From: F23-B02 sp963620985 | GTDB taxonomy: Bacteria > Bacillota > Clostridia > Oscillospirales > Oscillospiraceae | Reading direction: 5' to 3' | DNA length: 64,000 bases | NCBI GenBank assembly: GCA_963620985.1 | Contig: CAVFCI010000002.1 | Span: 1 to 64,000, forward strand | Part shown: positions 17,300 to 25,869 of the stretch, piece after piece | How the letters are laid out: each line of letters begins with the position of its first letter | Numbering within the stretch: position 1 is the stretch's first letter | The notes under the pieces: generated by a model | Database searches by the model: none | What the model saw: only the letters and a program-made list of their open reading frames with translations | Told to the model about the DNA's origin: nothing | Made by a program: the position numbers and the translations under genes

Positions 17300-18511
17300 A
17301 TGAAGGATTTGAGCGTAATAGGCATAGTAGGAGAGTACAATCCCTTCCATTATGGGCATATGCACCATATCTCGGAGACGAAAAAGCTCATGGGCGAGGA
17401 CTGCCCCGTGGTCTGCGTCATGTCGGGGGATTTTATCCAGCGCGGCGAGGCGGCGGTATATTCAAAATTTGCGCGCGCCGAGGCTGCTGTGCAGAGCGGC
17501 GTTGACCTCGTGCTCGAGCTTCCGCTGCCGTGGGTGCTGTCCTCAGCCGAGGGCTTTGCGCGCGGCGCGGTGGGGCTTCTGGGCTCGATAGGTGTCGTCA
17601 CGCACCTGAGCTTCGGCAGCGAATGCGGCGAGGTCGAGGTACTCGAAACGATAGCGGAGGCGCTCATCGACCCGCTCATGGGCGCTGATATCCGCACAGA
17701 GCTCGCAGCCGACGAGGGCATACCCTTTGCCGTTGCGCGGCAGAGAGCCGCGGCAAAGCGCGTCGGCGAAATGTCCTGCCAGCTCGAAACGCCGAACAAC
17801 ATCCTTGCCGTGGAGTACATAAAGGCCATATACAATCTCGGTCTGAGCCTCAGACCCGTGACGGTGCAGCGCTTCGGCTCGGGGCACGATGAGCTCTCGG
17901 GCGAGGGCTATAAGTCCGCTGCCGAGATACGCCGCATGATATCCGGCGGCAGGGATATCTCCGCCGCGCTGCCGGAAAGCGCCGGTGCCGTGTACCGCCG
18001 CGAGGAGAAGCTGGGGCGCGGTCCTGTGATGCAGGAGGCTCTGGAGAGCGCCGTATTATCGCGCCTGCGCATGCTGCCGGACGAGGCGTATGCCGCACTG
18101 CCGGACGTGAGCGAGGGACTTCATAACCGCATTGCGCGTGCGGCGAAGGAGGAGTGCACGCTCGATGCCGTCCTTGCCGCGGGAAAGAGCAAGCGCTACG
18201 CTCTGTCGCGCATACGACGTATTATAATGTGTGCCGCCCTCGGGATAAACGCGCAGATGTCCGCCGAAACGCCGCCGTATGCCCGCGTGCTTGCGGCAAA
18301 CGGGCGCGGCTGCGCTCTGCTGCGGCAGATGAGCGAACGGTCGCTCATACCCGTCATAACAAAGCCCGCCGAGGTCAAAGGGCTCGGTGCGGAGCGCCGG
18401 AGCCTCTTTGAGCTCGGCAGCGCCGCGCACGATCTTTACGTCCTCGGATACAACGCAAAGGCCGAGCGGCGCGGCGGCGCGGACTGGCGAACGAGCCCGA
18501 AAATTTTATGA
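17300..18511 (+). CDS. tmcAL: tRNA(Met) cytidine acetate ligase TmcAL
   Basis: TmcAL acetylates the wobble cytidine of elongator tRNA-Met using acetate and ATP. The 403-residue protein starts with the nucleotidyltransferase-like pattern GIVGEYNPFHYGHMHHI, followed by VVCVMSGDFIQRGEAAVYSK, and has the later LETPNNILAVEYIKAI segment. These are hallmarks of the former YlbM/UPF0348 family. The start is not certain: ATG 17300 is very close to AAAGGG, while TTG 17309 has that site nine bases upstream and would give the compact family-like N-terminus. It is divergent from ackA, the enzyme that makes acetate, an association that makes metabolic sense although joint regulation is not shown. Confidence 0.93.
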   Translation: MKDLSVIGIVGEYNPFHYGHMHHISETKKLMGEDCPVVCVMSGDFIQRGEAAVYSKFARAEAAVQSGVDLVLELPLPWVLSSAEGFARGAVGLLGSIGVVTHLSFGSECGEVEVLETIAEALIDPLMGADIRTELAADEGIPFAVARQRAAAKRVGEMSCQLETPNNILAVEYIKAIYNLGLSLRPVTVQRFGSGHDELSGEGYKSAAEIRRMISGGRDISAALPESAGAVYRREEKLGRGPVMQEALESAVLSRLRMLPDEAYAALPDVSEGLHNRIARAAKEECTLDAVLAAGKSKRYALSRIRRIIMCAALGINAQMSAETPPYARVLAANGRGCALLRQMSERSLIPVITKPAEVKGLGAERRSLFELGSAAHDLYVLGYNAKAERRGGADWRTSPKIL

Positions 18512-18580
18512 TTTGTTTATAATTATGCTCCATATTTAAAACATTGTTATAAATATATTAATAAAATATTCAAAAAACAG

Positions 18581-18609
18581 TTGCAATTTGTTTTTGGGTA
18601 GTTTATAAT
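18581..18609 (+). promoter_or_regulatory. Promoter of the liv operon
   Basis: TTGCAA (18581-18586) and TATAAT (18604-18609) are 17 bases apart in an AT-rich intergenic region and lie about 88 bases before livJ, leaving a leader in which I see no known riboswitch. Confidence 0.72.
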
Positions 18610-18696
18610 GCTCACTATCAACAAAAAGACAAATGTTCGCTCTGTGCGGACACGGAGAAGTTGAAAGTTGAGAATCAATTAGGAGGAATTAATCCA

Positions 18697-19878
18697 ATGA
18701 AGAAGTTTTTAGCACTTGTTCTTGCCATGCTCATGGTGTTCTCGCTGTGCGCATGCGGCAATGACGACGGCGGCAGCGCAAGCGGCGATAAGGTCATAAA
18801 GATCGGCGTTTACGAGCCTCTGACTGGCGCAAACGGCGCAGGCGGCAAGCAGGAAGTTCTCGGCATGCAGTATGCAAACTCTGTCGTCAGCACCGTCGAG
18901 ATAGGCGGCGAGACCTACAAGGTCGAGCTCGTCACCGCTGATAACGAGTCGGATACCTCGAAGGCTGTTTCCGCAGCATCCAACCTCGTTGCACAGGGCG
19001 TATCCGTCGTTCTCGGCTCCTACGGCTCTTCCGTTGCGATAGCCGGTTCCGATACCTTCAAGGACGCAGGCATCCCCGCGATCGGCGTTACCTGCACCAA
19101 CCCCCAGGTCACCGAGGGCAACGATCACTACTTCCGCATCTGCTTCCTCGATCCTTTCCAGGGCACCGTTCACGCAAACTTTGCAAAGGAACAGCTCAAG
19201 GCTGACACCATCTACTGCCTCGGCGAGCTCGGCAACGACTATGACCAGGGTCTTATAAACTACTGCAAGGCAGCAGCAGAGAAGCTCGGCATGACGGTCG
19301 TCACTGAGTCCTTCCCGAAGGATAACTCCGACTTCACCTCTTACCTGAACAATGCCAAGAAGGCCGGCGCTCAGGCGATCTTCGCTCCCTGCTCGATCCA
19401 GTACGCACAGCTGATCGTTGAGCAGTCAGCAGCTCAGGGCATCAACATTCCTCTCCTCGGCTCCGACACTTGGGACAGCAATGTCATCGTCGGCGCTACC
19501 AAGGGCAAGGACGTTCAGGTCTATGTTTCCACCTTCTATCAGGAAGGCGCAAACCCCGACTTTGAAAAGGGCATCAAGGAGTGGATCAACTCCGACAGCA
19601 AGAACCTTGAAAACAACGGCGGCAACGACATGCTCGCAGCCGTAACCGTCATGGGCTATGATGCATACATGGTAGCTCTCGAGGCCATCAAGGCAGCCGA
19701 CTCCAGCGATCCTGCGGCAGTCATGGCAGCTCTGCCCGGCGTCACCTACTCCGGCATCTCCGGCGACATCTCCTTCAATGACATCGGCGACGCAAACCGC
19801 GACTCCGCAGTCATCAAGGCCGCCAACACCGAGACCGGCGAATGGGAATTCGTCGCAGTCCAGAAGGCTGAGGCATGA
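18697..19878 (+). CDS. livJ: Branched-chain amino-acid ABC transporter, substrate-binding lipoprotein
   Basis: This lipoprotein captures leucine, isoleucine, valine or a related ligand outside the membrane. The 393 residues begin with a lipoprotein signal (basic KK, hydrophobic stretch, then SLCACG with the lipidated Cys at about residue 20), followed by a type I periplasmic-binding fold: KIGVYEPLTGANGAGGKQ, then VLGSYGSSVAIAGSDTF. ATG 18697 has AGGAGG 11 bases upstream; the longer frame from 18661 is rejected. A strong terminator-like hairpin follows, so livJ is probably made in excess over the membrane genes. The ligand cannot be read from sequence alone. Confidence 0.94.
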   Translation: MKKFLALVLAMLMVFSLCACGNDDGGSASGDKVIKIGVYEPLTGANGAGGKQEVLGMQYANSVVSTVEIGGETYKVELVTADNESDTSKAVSAASNLVAQGVSVVLGSYGSSVAIAGSDTFKDAGIPAIGVTCTNPQVTEGNDHYFRICFLDPFQGTVHANFAKEQLKADTIYCLGELGNDYDQGLINYCKAAAEKLGMTVVTESFPKDNSDFTSYLNNAKKAGAQAIFAPCSIQYAQLIVEQSAAQGINIPLLGSDTWDSNVIVGATKGKDVQVYVSTFYQEGANPDFEKGIKEWINSDSKNLENNGGNDMLAAVTVMGYDAYMVALEAIKAADSSDPAAVMAALPGVTYSGISGDISFNDIGDANRDSAVIKAANTETGEWEFVAVQKAEA

Positions 19879-19925
19879 TTCCGCACTGCTGCGGCGCAGC
19901 CTGATACTTAAACCGTTAACTGTTT

Positions 19926-19970
19926 ATATGGTGGGGATGCTGCGGTATCCCCACCATATGGCGTTTTTTT
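19926..19970 (+). terminator. Intra-operon terminator between livJ and livH
   Basis: A perfect 13-base stem, 19926-19938 with 19947-19959, has an eight-base loop; four bases (GGCG less one) separate it from a seven-T run at 19964-19970. Partial read-through would set the binding protein above the permease level, as is usual in such operons. Confidence 0.83.
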
Positions 19971-20059
19971 AATCAAGGCAGGAGCGCATAAATATGCTCC
20001 GTAAAATACACTGCGGAGCGGATCTATGCGTTCCAAAAGAGAGATAGGATGGTCCTCAG

Positions 20060-20956
20060 ATGATCGAATTTTTACATGTTAACTTTGGTTATCTGCTATC
20101 GGGCATATCCGTGGGCGGTCAGTATGCCCTTATAGCCATCGGCTACACGATGGTATACGGCATACTCAGACTCATAAACTTTGCTCACGGCGATGTCTTC
20201 ATGGTAGCAGGTCTTATAATGATCTACGCCATAGCCGGCGGCCTGCCGATGTGGGTGTCGATAATTCTTGTTATAGCGCTCACGGTGGTGCTCGGCGTTG
20301 TTATCGAACGCGTTGCGTACAAGCCGCTGCGATCCTCGCCGCGTATGTCGGTCATGATCTCCGCCATCGGCGTTTCGTACCTGCTGCAAAACTGCGCACT
20401 GTACTTCACCGGCGGCCTTGCCCGCTCATACCCCGTTATCCCCTTCCTCGCAAAGACGGTCACGATATGGGACGCGAGCACCAAGGTCGTTACCCTTATA
20501 ACTCCGGTGCTTACCATCGTTCTGGTCATAGCGCTCGTGCTGCTTATAAACCATACCAAGATAGGCATGGCAATGCGCGCCGTCGCCAAGGATTTTGAGA
20601 CCAGCCAGCTCATGGGTATAAAGATCGACTCCGTCATATCCTTTACCTTCATCATCGGCTGCTTCCTCGCGGCTGTCGGCTCGCTGCTTTATTTCTCAAA
20701 CTACACCACCGTTGTTCCGACCTCCGGCGCGATGCCCGGCCTGAAGGCCTTCGTCGCGGCTGTTTTCGGCGGCATCGGATCGATACCTGGCGCTGTCATC
20801 GGTGCGTTCATAATCGGTATCTGCGAAAATATCATTAAATCTTTCGGAAACGACTGGACTGTATTCTCCGATGCGTTTACTTTTGTCCTGCTGATTGTCA
20901 TCCTCCTCGTCAAGCCCACCGGCATCTTCGGCGAGAAGGCGACGGATAAGGTGTGA
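20060..20956 (+). CDS. livH: Branched-chain amino-acid ABC transporter permease LivH
   Basis: A 298-residue integral membrane subunit with about eight helices. It carries the LivH features GGQYALIAIGYTMVYGILRL at residues 17-36, INFAHGDVFM right after it, and the cytoplasmic contact loop near MRAVAKDFETSQLMGIKID. It forms the channel with LivM and is driven by LivG and LivF. ATG 20060 follows GGATGG. The gene ends 10 bases before livM. Confidence 0.95.
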   Translation: MIEFLHVNFGYLLSGISVGGQYALIAIGYTMVYGILRLINFAHGDVFMVAGLIMIYAIAGGLPMWVSIILVIALTVVLGVVIERVAYKPLRSSPRMSVMISAIGVSYLLQNCALYFTGGLARSYPVIPFLAKTVTIWDASTKVVTLITPVLTIVLVIALVLLINHTKIGMAMRAVAKDFETSQLMGIKIDSVISFTFIIGCFLAAVGSLLYFSNYTTVVPTSGAMPGLKAFVAAVFGGIGSIPGAVIGAFIIGICENIIKSFGNDWTVFSDAFTFVLLIVILLVKPTGIFGEKATDKV

Positions 20957-20966
20957 GGTGACGGTG

Positions 20967-22190
20967 ATGAACGAAACAATGAATACCAAGATCCTCAGAA
21001 CTCCGGACGAAGTCGCAAAGCGTCAGGGCATGTGGCTGACGATAGTCGCCCTTGTAATCATGTACGCCGCGCTGTTTGCGCTCGATAACTTCATTAAGCC
21101 CACGCAGTTTACAATGATGCTCATCCCCGTGCTCAAGAAGGGCGCCATATACTCGCTGGTCTGCGTTTCCATGAACCTGCTCAACGGCTTTACGGGTCTG
21201 TTCTCGCTCGGTCAGGCGGGCTTCATGCTCATCGGCGCGTATGCCTATGCGATATTCTCCATCCCCGCCGCGCAGCACGCCTCGGTCTATCAGTACTTTG
21301 ACGGCGGCGCTATCCAGTTCTCGATCCCTGAGCTTCTGGGCAACGCTCTGGGCGTGAACCTCGGCAGCTTCCTCGGCGCGATAATCTGCATCATTATCGC
21401 AGGTCTTGCAGCGGCAGTTTTCGCGGCGCTCATCGGTATCCCCGTGCTGCGCCTCAAGAGCGACTACCTCGCCATTGCGACCCTCGGCTTTGCAGAGATA
21501 ATCCGTGCCTTCTTCCAGTGGAACGGCCTCGGCGTTATCACCAACGGCTCGAACCTCCTGCGTAAGTACACCTCCTTCAGCGATATGAAGATACAGATCG
21601 GTGCGCAGGTGTTCAAATTCGGAACGATCTTCCCGTTTTTCATAGCGATGATAAGCATCATAATCATCGTCCTGCTCATAAACTCCTCCTACGGACGCGC
21701 ATTCAAGGCCATCCGCGACGATGAGGTCGCGGCGGAGGCAATGGGCATCAACCTGTTCAAGCACAAGATGCTGTCCTTTGTTATCTCCAGCTTCTTTGCC
21801 GGAGTGGGCGGCGCACTGCTTGCAATGTTCCAGACGACCGTTCAGGCCTCGGCCTTCATGTCCTCGATGACCTACGAGCTGCTGCTGATCGTCGTTATCG
21901 GCGGCATAGGCTCGGTCTCCGGCAGCTGCATCGCGGCATTTCTGTATATCGCCTGCTCGGAGTGGTGGCTGAGATTCCTCGACTCCGGCGCTATCGGCAG
22001 CATTCAGGTCTCCTTCTTCCGCGACGGCTTCCGCAAGGTCGTGTTCTCCGTCGTCATCATGGTCATAGTCCTGTTCTTCTCGCAGGGCATCATGGGCAAC
22101 AAGGAGCTGTCCTTTGCCGGACTTATCAGAAAGATACAGGCTAAAAAGGCCAAAAAAGCCGAAAAAGCCAAAGAGGGAGGTGCCGCATAA
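20967..22190 (+). CDS. livM: Branched-chain amino-acid ABC transporter permease LivM
   Basis: A 407-residue permease, longer than LivH, with an N-terminal cytoplasmic stretch, then typical LivM segments: NGFTGLFSLGQAGFMLIGAY, LRLKSDYLAIATLGFAEIIR, and the coupling-loop sequence FKAIRDDEVAAEAMGIN. The C-terminus is lysine-rich (KKAKKAEKAKEGG). ATG 20967 has GAGGTG upstream and is preferred to earlier frames that run into livH. The stop overlaps the livG ATG by one base (TAATG). Confidence 0.95.
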   Translation: MNETMNTKILRTPDEVAKRQGMWLTIVALVIMYAALFALDNFIKPTQFTMMLIPVLKKGAIYSLVCVSMNLLNGFTGLFSLGQAGFMLIGAYAYAIFSIPAAQHASVYQYFDGGAIQFSIPELLGNALGVNLGSFLGAIICIIIAGLAAAVFAALIGIPVLRLKSDYLAIATLGFAEIIRAFFQWNGLGVITNGSNLLRKYTSFSDMKIQIGAQVFKFGTIFPFFIAMISIIIIVLLINSSYGRAFKAIRDDEVAAEAMGINLFKHKMLSFVISSFFAGVGGALLAMFQTTVQASAFMSSMTYELLLIVVIGGIGSVSGSCIAAFLYIACSEWWLRFLDSGAIGSIQVSFFRDGFRKVVFSVVIMVIVLFFSQGIMGNKELSFAGLIRKIQAKKAKKAEKAKEGGAA

Positions 22191-23035
22191 TGAGCAATAA
22201 TGTTCTCCACGTTGAAAATGTCACCATGCAGTTCGGCGGTGTCGTTGCGGTCAACAACCTCTCGCTCGATATCCCCGAGGGCAAGATCATCGCCCTCATC
22301 GGCCCCAACGGTGCGGGCAAGACCACGGCTTTCAACTGCATCACCGGCGTTTACGAGCCTACAAACGGCCTTGTCGAGTTCATGGGCGAGCCCATCGTGC
22401 GCAACCATCCACAGGGCAAGATGAAGAAAAACTACAAGGGCGAAAACGGCGATATGTACCTCGGCAAGGTCGTTGCCAACACGCCGGATAAGATAACCCA
22501 TCAGGGCATAGCCCGTACCTTCCAGAACATAAGGCTCTGGAAGAGCATGACGGTGTTTGAAAACGTCCTCATAGCAAAGCACATGCACGCAAAGCAGAAC
22601 GTTTTCTCCGCCACCTTCCGCGGCAATGCCAAGGAGGAAAAGCGCATGCGCGAGGAGACGATGGAGCTGCTGCGCGAGCAGGGACTGGACAAATACAAGG
22701 ACGAGATAGCCACCAGTCTGCCCTACGGTCTGCAGCGCCGCCTTGAGATAGCGCGCGCACTGGCAGCCGACCCGAAGCTGCTGCTCCTTGACGAGCCGGC
22801 AGCCGGCATGAACCCGCAGGAGACGCTGGAGCTTGCGCAGTTTATCCGCGAGATACGCGAAAAGCACAACCTCACGGTGTTCCTCATCGAGCATCACATG
22901 GAGCTTGTCATGCAGATATCCGACTATATCTACGTCATCGACTTCGGCTCGGAGATAGCTCAGGGCACGCCCAAGGAAGTCCAGAACAATCAGCGCGTTA
23001 TCGACGCATATTTGGGGGTTGTTGAAGATGAGTGA
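22190..23035 (+). CDS. livG: Branched-chain amino-acid ABC transporter ATPase LivG
   Basis: A 281-residue ATPase with Walker A GPNGAGKTT (about residues 37-45), signature region TSLPYGLQRRLEIARAL, Walker B LLLLDEPAAGMNP and the switch His in FLIEHHMELV. The LivG-type insert between Walker A and the Q-loop (residues about 70-110) is somewhat long here, including KMKKNYKGENGDMYLGK. It starts at ATG 22190 with GGGAGG upstream and overlaps livF by eight bases, indicating coupled translation. Confidence 0.95.
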   Translation: MSNNVLHVENVTMQFGGVVAVNNLSLDIPEGKIIALIGPNGAGKTTAFNCITGVYEPTNGLVEFMGEPIVRNHPQGKMKKNYKGENGDMYLGKVVANTPDKITHQGIARTFQNIRLWKSMTVFENVLIAKHMHAKQNVFSATFRGNAKEEKRMREETMELLREQGLDKYKDEIATSLPYGLQRRLEIARALAADPKLLLLDEPAAGMNPQETLELAQFIREIREKHNLTVFLIEHHMELVMQISDYIYVIDFGSEIAQGTPKEVQNNQRVIDAYLGVVEDE

Positions 23036-23738
23036 AGCAATACTGAAGATCAATGACCTCAAGGTCAATTACGGCGGCATCGAGGCTGTCAAGGGCATAA
23101 GCTTTGACGTTCCCGAGGGACAGATAGTCACCCTTATCGGCGCAAACGGCGCGGGCAAGAGCTCGACCCTGCGCGCGATAGCCGGTCTTGTCAAGCCCTC
23201 CGGCGGCTCGATAGAGTTCAGGGGCGAGAACATCACCGGCCTCGACCCGACCTCTATCGTCAAAAAGGGCATAACCCTTGTCCCCGAGGGACGCAAGATA
23301 TTCCCCGACCTCACAGTCGTGGAAAACCTCAAGATCGGCGCGTACCTGCGCAATGACGATCTGACCGACGACCTCAACTGGGTCTACGACCTCTTCCCGA
23401 GGCTCCGCGAGCGCTCGTGGCAGGAGGGCGGAACGCTTTCCGGCGGCGAGCAGCAGATGCTCGCGGTCGGCAGGGCGCTCATGAGCCGCCCGCAGGTCAT
23501 CATGATGGACGAGCCCTCCCTCGGCCTTGCGCCCATCATCGTGCGCGGCATCTTCGATATCATCAAGGAGATCAATAAGCGCGGCGTTACCGTCCTGCTT
23601 ATCGAGCAGAACGCGAACATGGCGCTCAAGACCGCGCATATCGGCTACGTCCTTGAGACAGGTCGGCTCACGATGTCCGGCTCCGGCGAGGAGCTGCTTG
23701 CAAACGAGCAGATCAAGGCCGCCTACCTCGGCACATGA
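23028..23738 (+). CDS. livF: Branched-chain amino-acid ABC transporter ATPase LivF
   Basis: A 236-residue ATPase, the second motor of the transporter. It has Walker A GANGAGKSST, the LivF-specific VPEGRKIFPDLTVVENL, signature TLSGGEQQMLAVGRAL, and Walker B VIMMDEPSLGLAP. The start is ATG 23028 inside the end of livG, with a GGGGG stretch upstream; the TTG nine bases earlier is less likely. A terminator follows 20 bases after the stop and closes the livJHMGF operon. Confidence 0.95.
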   Translation: MSEAILKINDLKVNYGGIEAVKGISFDVPEGQIVTLIGANGAGKSSTLRAIAGLVKPSGGSIEFRGENITGLDPTSIVKKGITLVPEGRKIFPDLTVVENLKIGAYLRNDDLTDDLNWVYDLFPRLRERSWQEGGTLSGGEQQMLAVGRALMSRPQVIMMDEPSLGLAPIIVRGIFDIIKEINKRGVTVLLIEQNANMALKTAHIGYVLETGRLTMSGSGEELLANEQIKAAYLGT

Positions 23739-23757
23739 ATATATGAGTATATGATAA

Positions 23758-23795
23758 CAGCACCGCAGGTTGATTCACCTGCGGTGCTGTTTCTA
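23758..23795 (+). terminator. Terminator of the liv operon
   Basis: CAGCACCGCAGGT (23758-23770) pairs perfectly with ACCTGCGGTGCTG (23777-23789) over 13 bases, with a six-base loop and a short T-run. Confidence 0.85.
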
Positions 23796-23840
23796 TGTGA
23801 TTCGGCTGTGCAGGCGGTTCATCTTTTTTGCTCAGGGCTA

Positions 23841-23891
23841 TTGACATCGGTACGAAATCGGACTATAATGCACTGGTACGATTTCGGACTA
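23841..23891 (+). promoter_or_regulatory. marR-MATE promoter with twin operator
   Basis: TTGACA (23841-23846) and TATAAT (23864-23869) are exactly 17 bases apart. A 17-base sequence GGTACGAAATCGGACTA (23849-23865) fills the spacer and recurs as GGTACGATTTCGGACTA at 23875-23891 with two changes. Repressor binding there would block RNA polymerase, which fits MarR autoregulation. Confidence 0.78.
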
Positions 23892-23943
23892 AGGCAAGCG
23901 CCGGCTGCCATTTAGTCCGCACTTACCAAAAAAGGAGCAAAGC

Positions 23944-24384
23944 ATGGCATATCAATCAAAGCAGCTGCGGCGTTTCAACCGTCTTGTCGGCGAAACGAAC
24001 GCGGTATATCACGAGCTCGCGCAGCAGCTCGGCCTGTCCGACAGCGCGTTTCAGATACTTTACACCCTGCACGACGAGGGCGGCGCATGCCCTCTGCGCG
24101 ATATCTGCGCATACTCTGGGCTCACGAAGCAGACCGTCAACTCCGCCCTGCGCAAGCTTGAGGCCGAGGGCAGCGTGACGAGCGAGAGCGCCGATGCGCG
24201 GCACAAGACCGTGATGCTCACGCCCGAGGGCGCGGCGCTTGCGGAAAGGACCGTCGCGCAGGTCATAGCGATAGAAAACGACATTCTCGGCTCGTGGCCG
24301 GAGGAGGCGCTCGAAAAATATCTGCGCCTTACCGAGGATTACCTCATAGTGCTGCGCGAGAAGGCGCGGGAGGTGCGGGCATGA
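23944..24384 (+). CDS. MarR-family transcriptional regulator
   Basis: A 146-residue winged-helix repressor. The helix-turn-helix covers PLRDICAYSGLTKQTVNSAL (about residues 50-69), with the wing after it (SADARHKTVMLTPEGAAL). Dimerisation helices lie at both ends. It is the first gene of a two-gene operon with a MATE exporter and overlaps it as ATGA. The twin repeat over its promoter supports self-repression relieved by a ligand, probably a compound exported by the MATE pump. The ligand is unknown. Confidence 0.9.
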   Translation: MAYQSKQLRRFNRLVGETNAVYHELAQQLGLSDSAFQILYTLHDEGGACPLRDICAYSGLTKQTVNSALRKLEAEGSVTSESADARHKTVMLTPEGAALAERTVAQVIAIENDILGSWPEEALEKYLRLTEDYLIVLREKAREVRA

Positions 24385-25709
24385 ATATAAGGCTTTCCGA
24401 CCATTTTGACTACAAGCGCCTGCTGCGCTATGCCCTGCCGTCTATTGTCATGATGGTGTTTACGTCGATCTACGGCATCGTTGACGGCTTTTTCGTTTCA
24501 AACTACGCGGGCAAAACGCCCTTTGCAGCCGTGAACCTCATCATGCCGCTGCTGCTGATACTCGGCTGCGTCGGCTTCATGTTCGGTACCGGCGGCGGAG
24601 CGCTCATCGCAAAGACCATGGGCGAGCGCAAGCCCGACAAGGCAAACGAGCTGTTCACGCTCATCGTTGTCGTATCGGCTGCCTGCGGCGTGGTGCTCGC
24701 GGCGCTGGGATTTTTCCTGCTGCGCCCCGTGGCAGAGCTCATGGGTGCGTCGGGTGAGCTTCTGGAGCAGAGCCTTATATACGGGCGCATAATCCTGCTC
24801 GCGCTGCCGTTTTACATCTTGCAGTTTGAGTTCCAGTGCCTGTTTGCCACGGCGGAAAAGCCGAAGCTCGGTCTGTACGTCACCGTCGCCTCCGGCCTTG
24901 CGAACATGGTGCTCGACGCGCTGCTCGTGGGCGTGTTCCCCTTCGGCGTAGCCGGAGCGGCTGCCGCGACCGCGATAAGCGAGCTTGCCGGAGGCGTGAT
25001 ACCTCTTGTATACTTCTCACGCGAGAACACGAGCCGCCTGCGCCTTGTGCGGTTCAAATTTGACGGCAGGGCGCTGCTCAAGACCTGCGGCAACGGCTCG
25101 TCGGAGTTTATGAGCAACGTCTCGATGTCGCTGGTGAGCATGCTGTATAATGTGCAGCTGATGAAGTACGCGGGCGAGGACGGTGTCGCGGCCTACGGCG
25201 TTCTGATGTACGTCAGCATGATCTTTCAGGCGATATTCATCGGCTACTCCGTAGGCACCGCGCCCATAACGGGCTATAACTTCGGCGCGCAGAACAAGGC
25301 CGAGCTCAAAAACCTGCTCTCGCGCAGTCTGCGCATAATCTTCGTGTGTGCACTGTGCATGTTCGCAGCCGGTCAGCTTCTGGCCGAGCCTCTGGGCAGA
25401 ATATTCGTAAGCTACGACGCGGAGCTTCTTGACATGACGGTGCATGCCTTCGGCATATTCTCGTTTGCCTTCCTGTTCTCGGGCTTTTCGATCTTCGGCT
25501 CGTCGTTCTTCACCGCGCTCAACGACGGCCTTACCAGTGCGCTGATATCCTTCCTGCGAACGCTCGTGTTCCAGCTCGCGGCGGTGCTGCTGTTTCCGCT
25601 TATATGGGGGCTTGACGGCATATGGCTGTCCATCGTCGGCGCTGAGGTCATGTCCATCATCGCAACGCTGCTGTTCCTCATCGGAAAGAGGAAGCGGTAC
25701 GGTTATTGA
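24381..25709 (+). CDS. MATE-family multidrug efflux transporter
   Basis: A 442-residue membrane protein with about 12 helices. It starts FDYKRLLRYALPSIVMMVFT, and GTGGGALIAKTMGERKPDKA follows, matching the MATE N-terminal half; the second half includes GYSVGTAPITGYNFGAQNK, the usual paired motif. ATG 24381 overlaps the marR stop. MATE proteins use a sodium or proton gradient to export drugs or metabolites. A strong hairpin with a T-run ends the operon. Confidence 0.93.
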   Translation: MNIRLSDHFDYKRLLRYALPSIVMMVFTSIYGIVDGFFVSNYAGKTPFAAVNLIMPLLLILGCVGFMFGTGGGALIAKTMGERKPDKANELFTLIVVVSAACGVVLAALGFFLLRPVAELMGASGELLEQSLIYGRIILLALPFYILQFEFQCLFATAEKPKLGLYVTVASGLANMVLDALLVGVFPFGVAGAAAATAISELAGGVIPLVYFSRENTSRLRLVRFKFDGRALLKTCGNGSSEFMSNVSMSLVSMLYNVQLMKYAGEDGVAAYGVLMYVSMIFQAIFIGYSVGTAPITGYNFGAQNKAELKNLLSRSLRIIFVCALCMFAAGQLLAEPLGRIFVSYDAELLDMTVHAFGIFSFAFLFSGFSIFGSSFFTALNDGLTSALISFLRTLVFQLAAVLLFPLIWGLDGIWLSIVGAEVMSIIATLLFLIGKRKRYGY

Positions 25710-25741
25710 CAGCCGAATTGTTAAAACAGAATTAAAAAGGT

Positions 25742-25776
25742 AAAAACAGGCGTTTTTGTGCGAACGCCTGTTTTTT
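25742..25776 (+). terminator. Terminator after MATE gene
   Basis: A 13-base stem, 25742-25754 with 25763-25775 (core ACAGGCGTT/AACGCCTGT), has an eight-base loop and runs into T6. Confidence 0.85.
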
Positions 25777-25869
25777 GTGCGCATGGGCGGCAATGCCTGT
25801 ATTTAACTGCACGATGTATTGGTATCATATGTATATACATTACGGTATACATTACAAGGAGTGAGTTAA

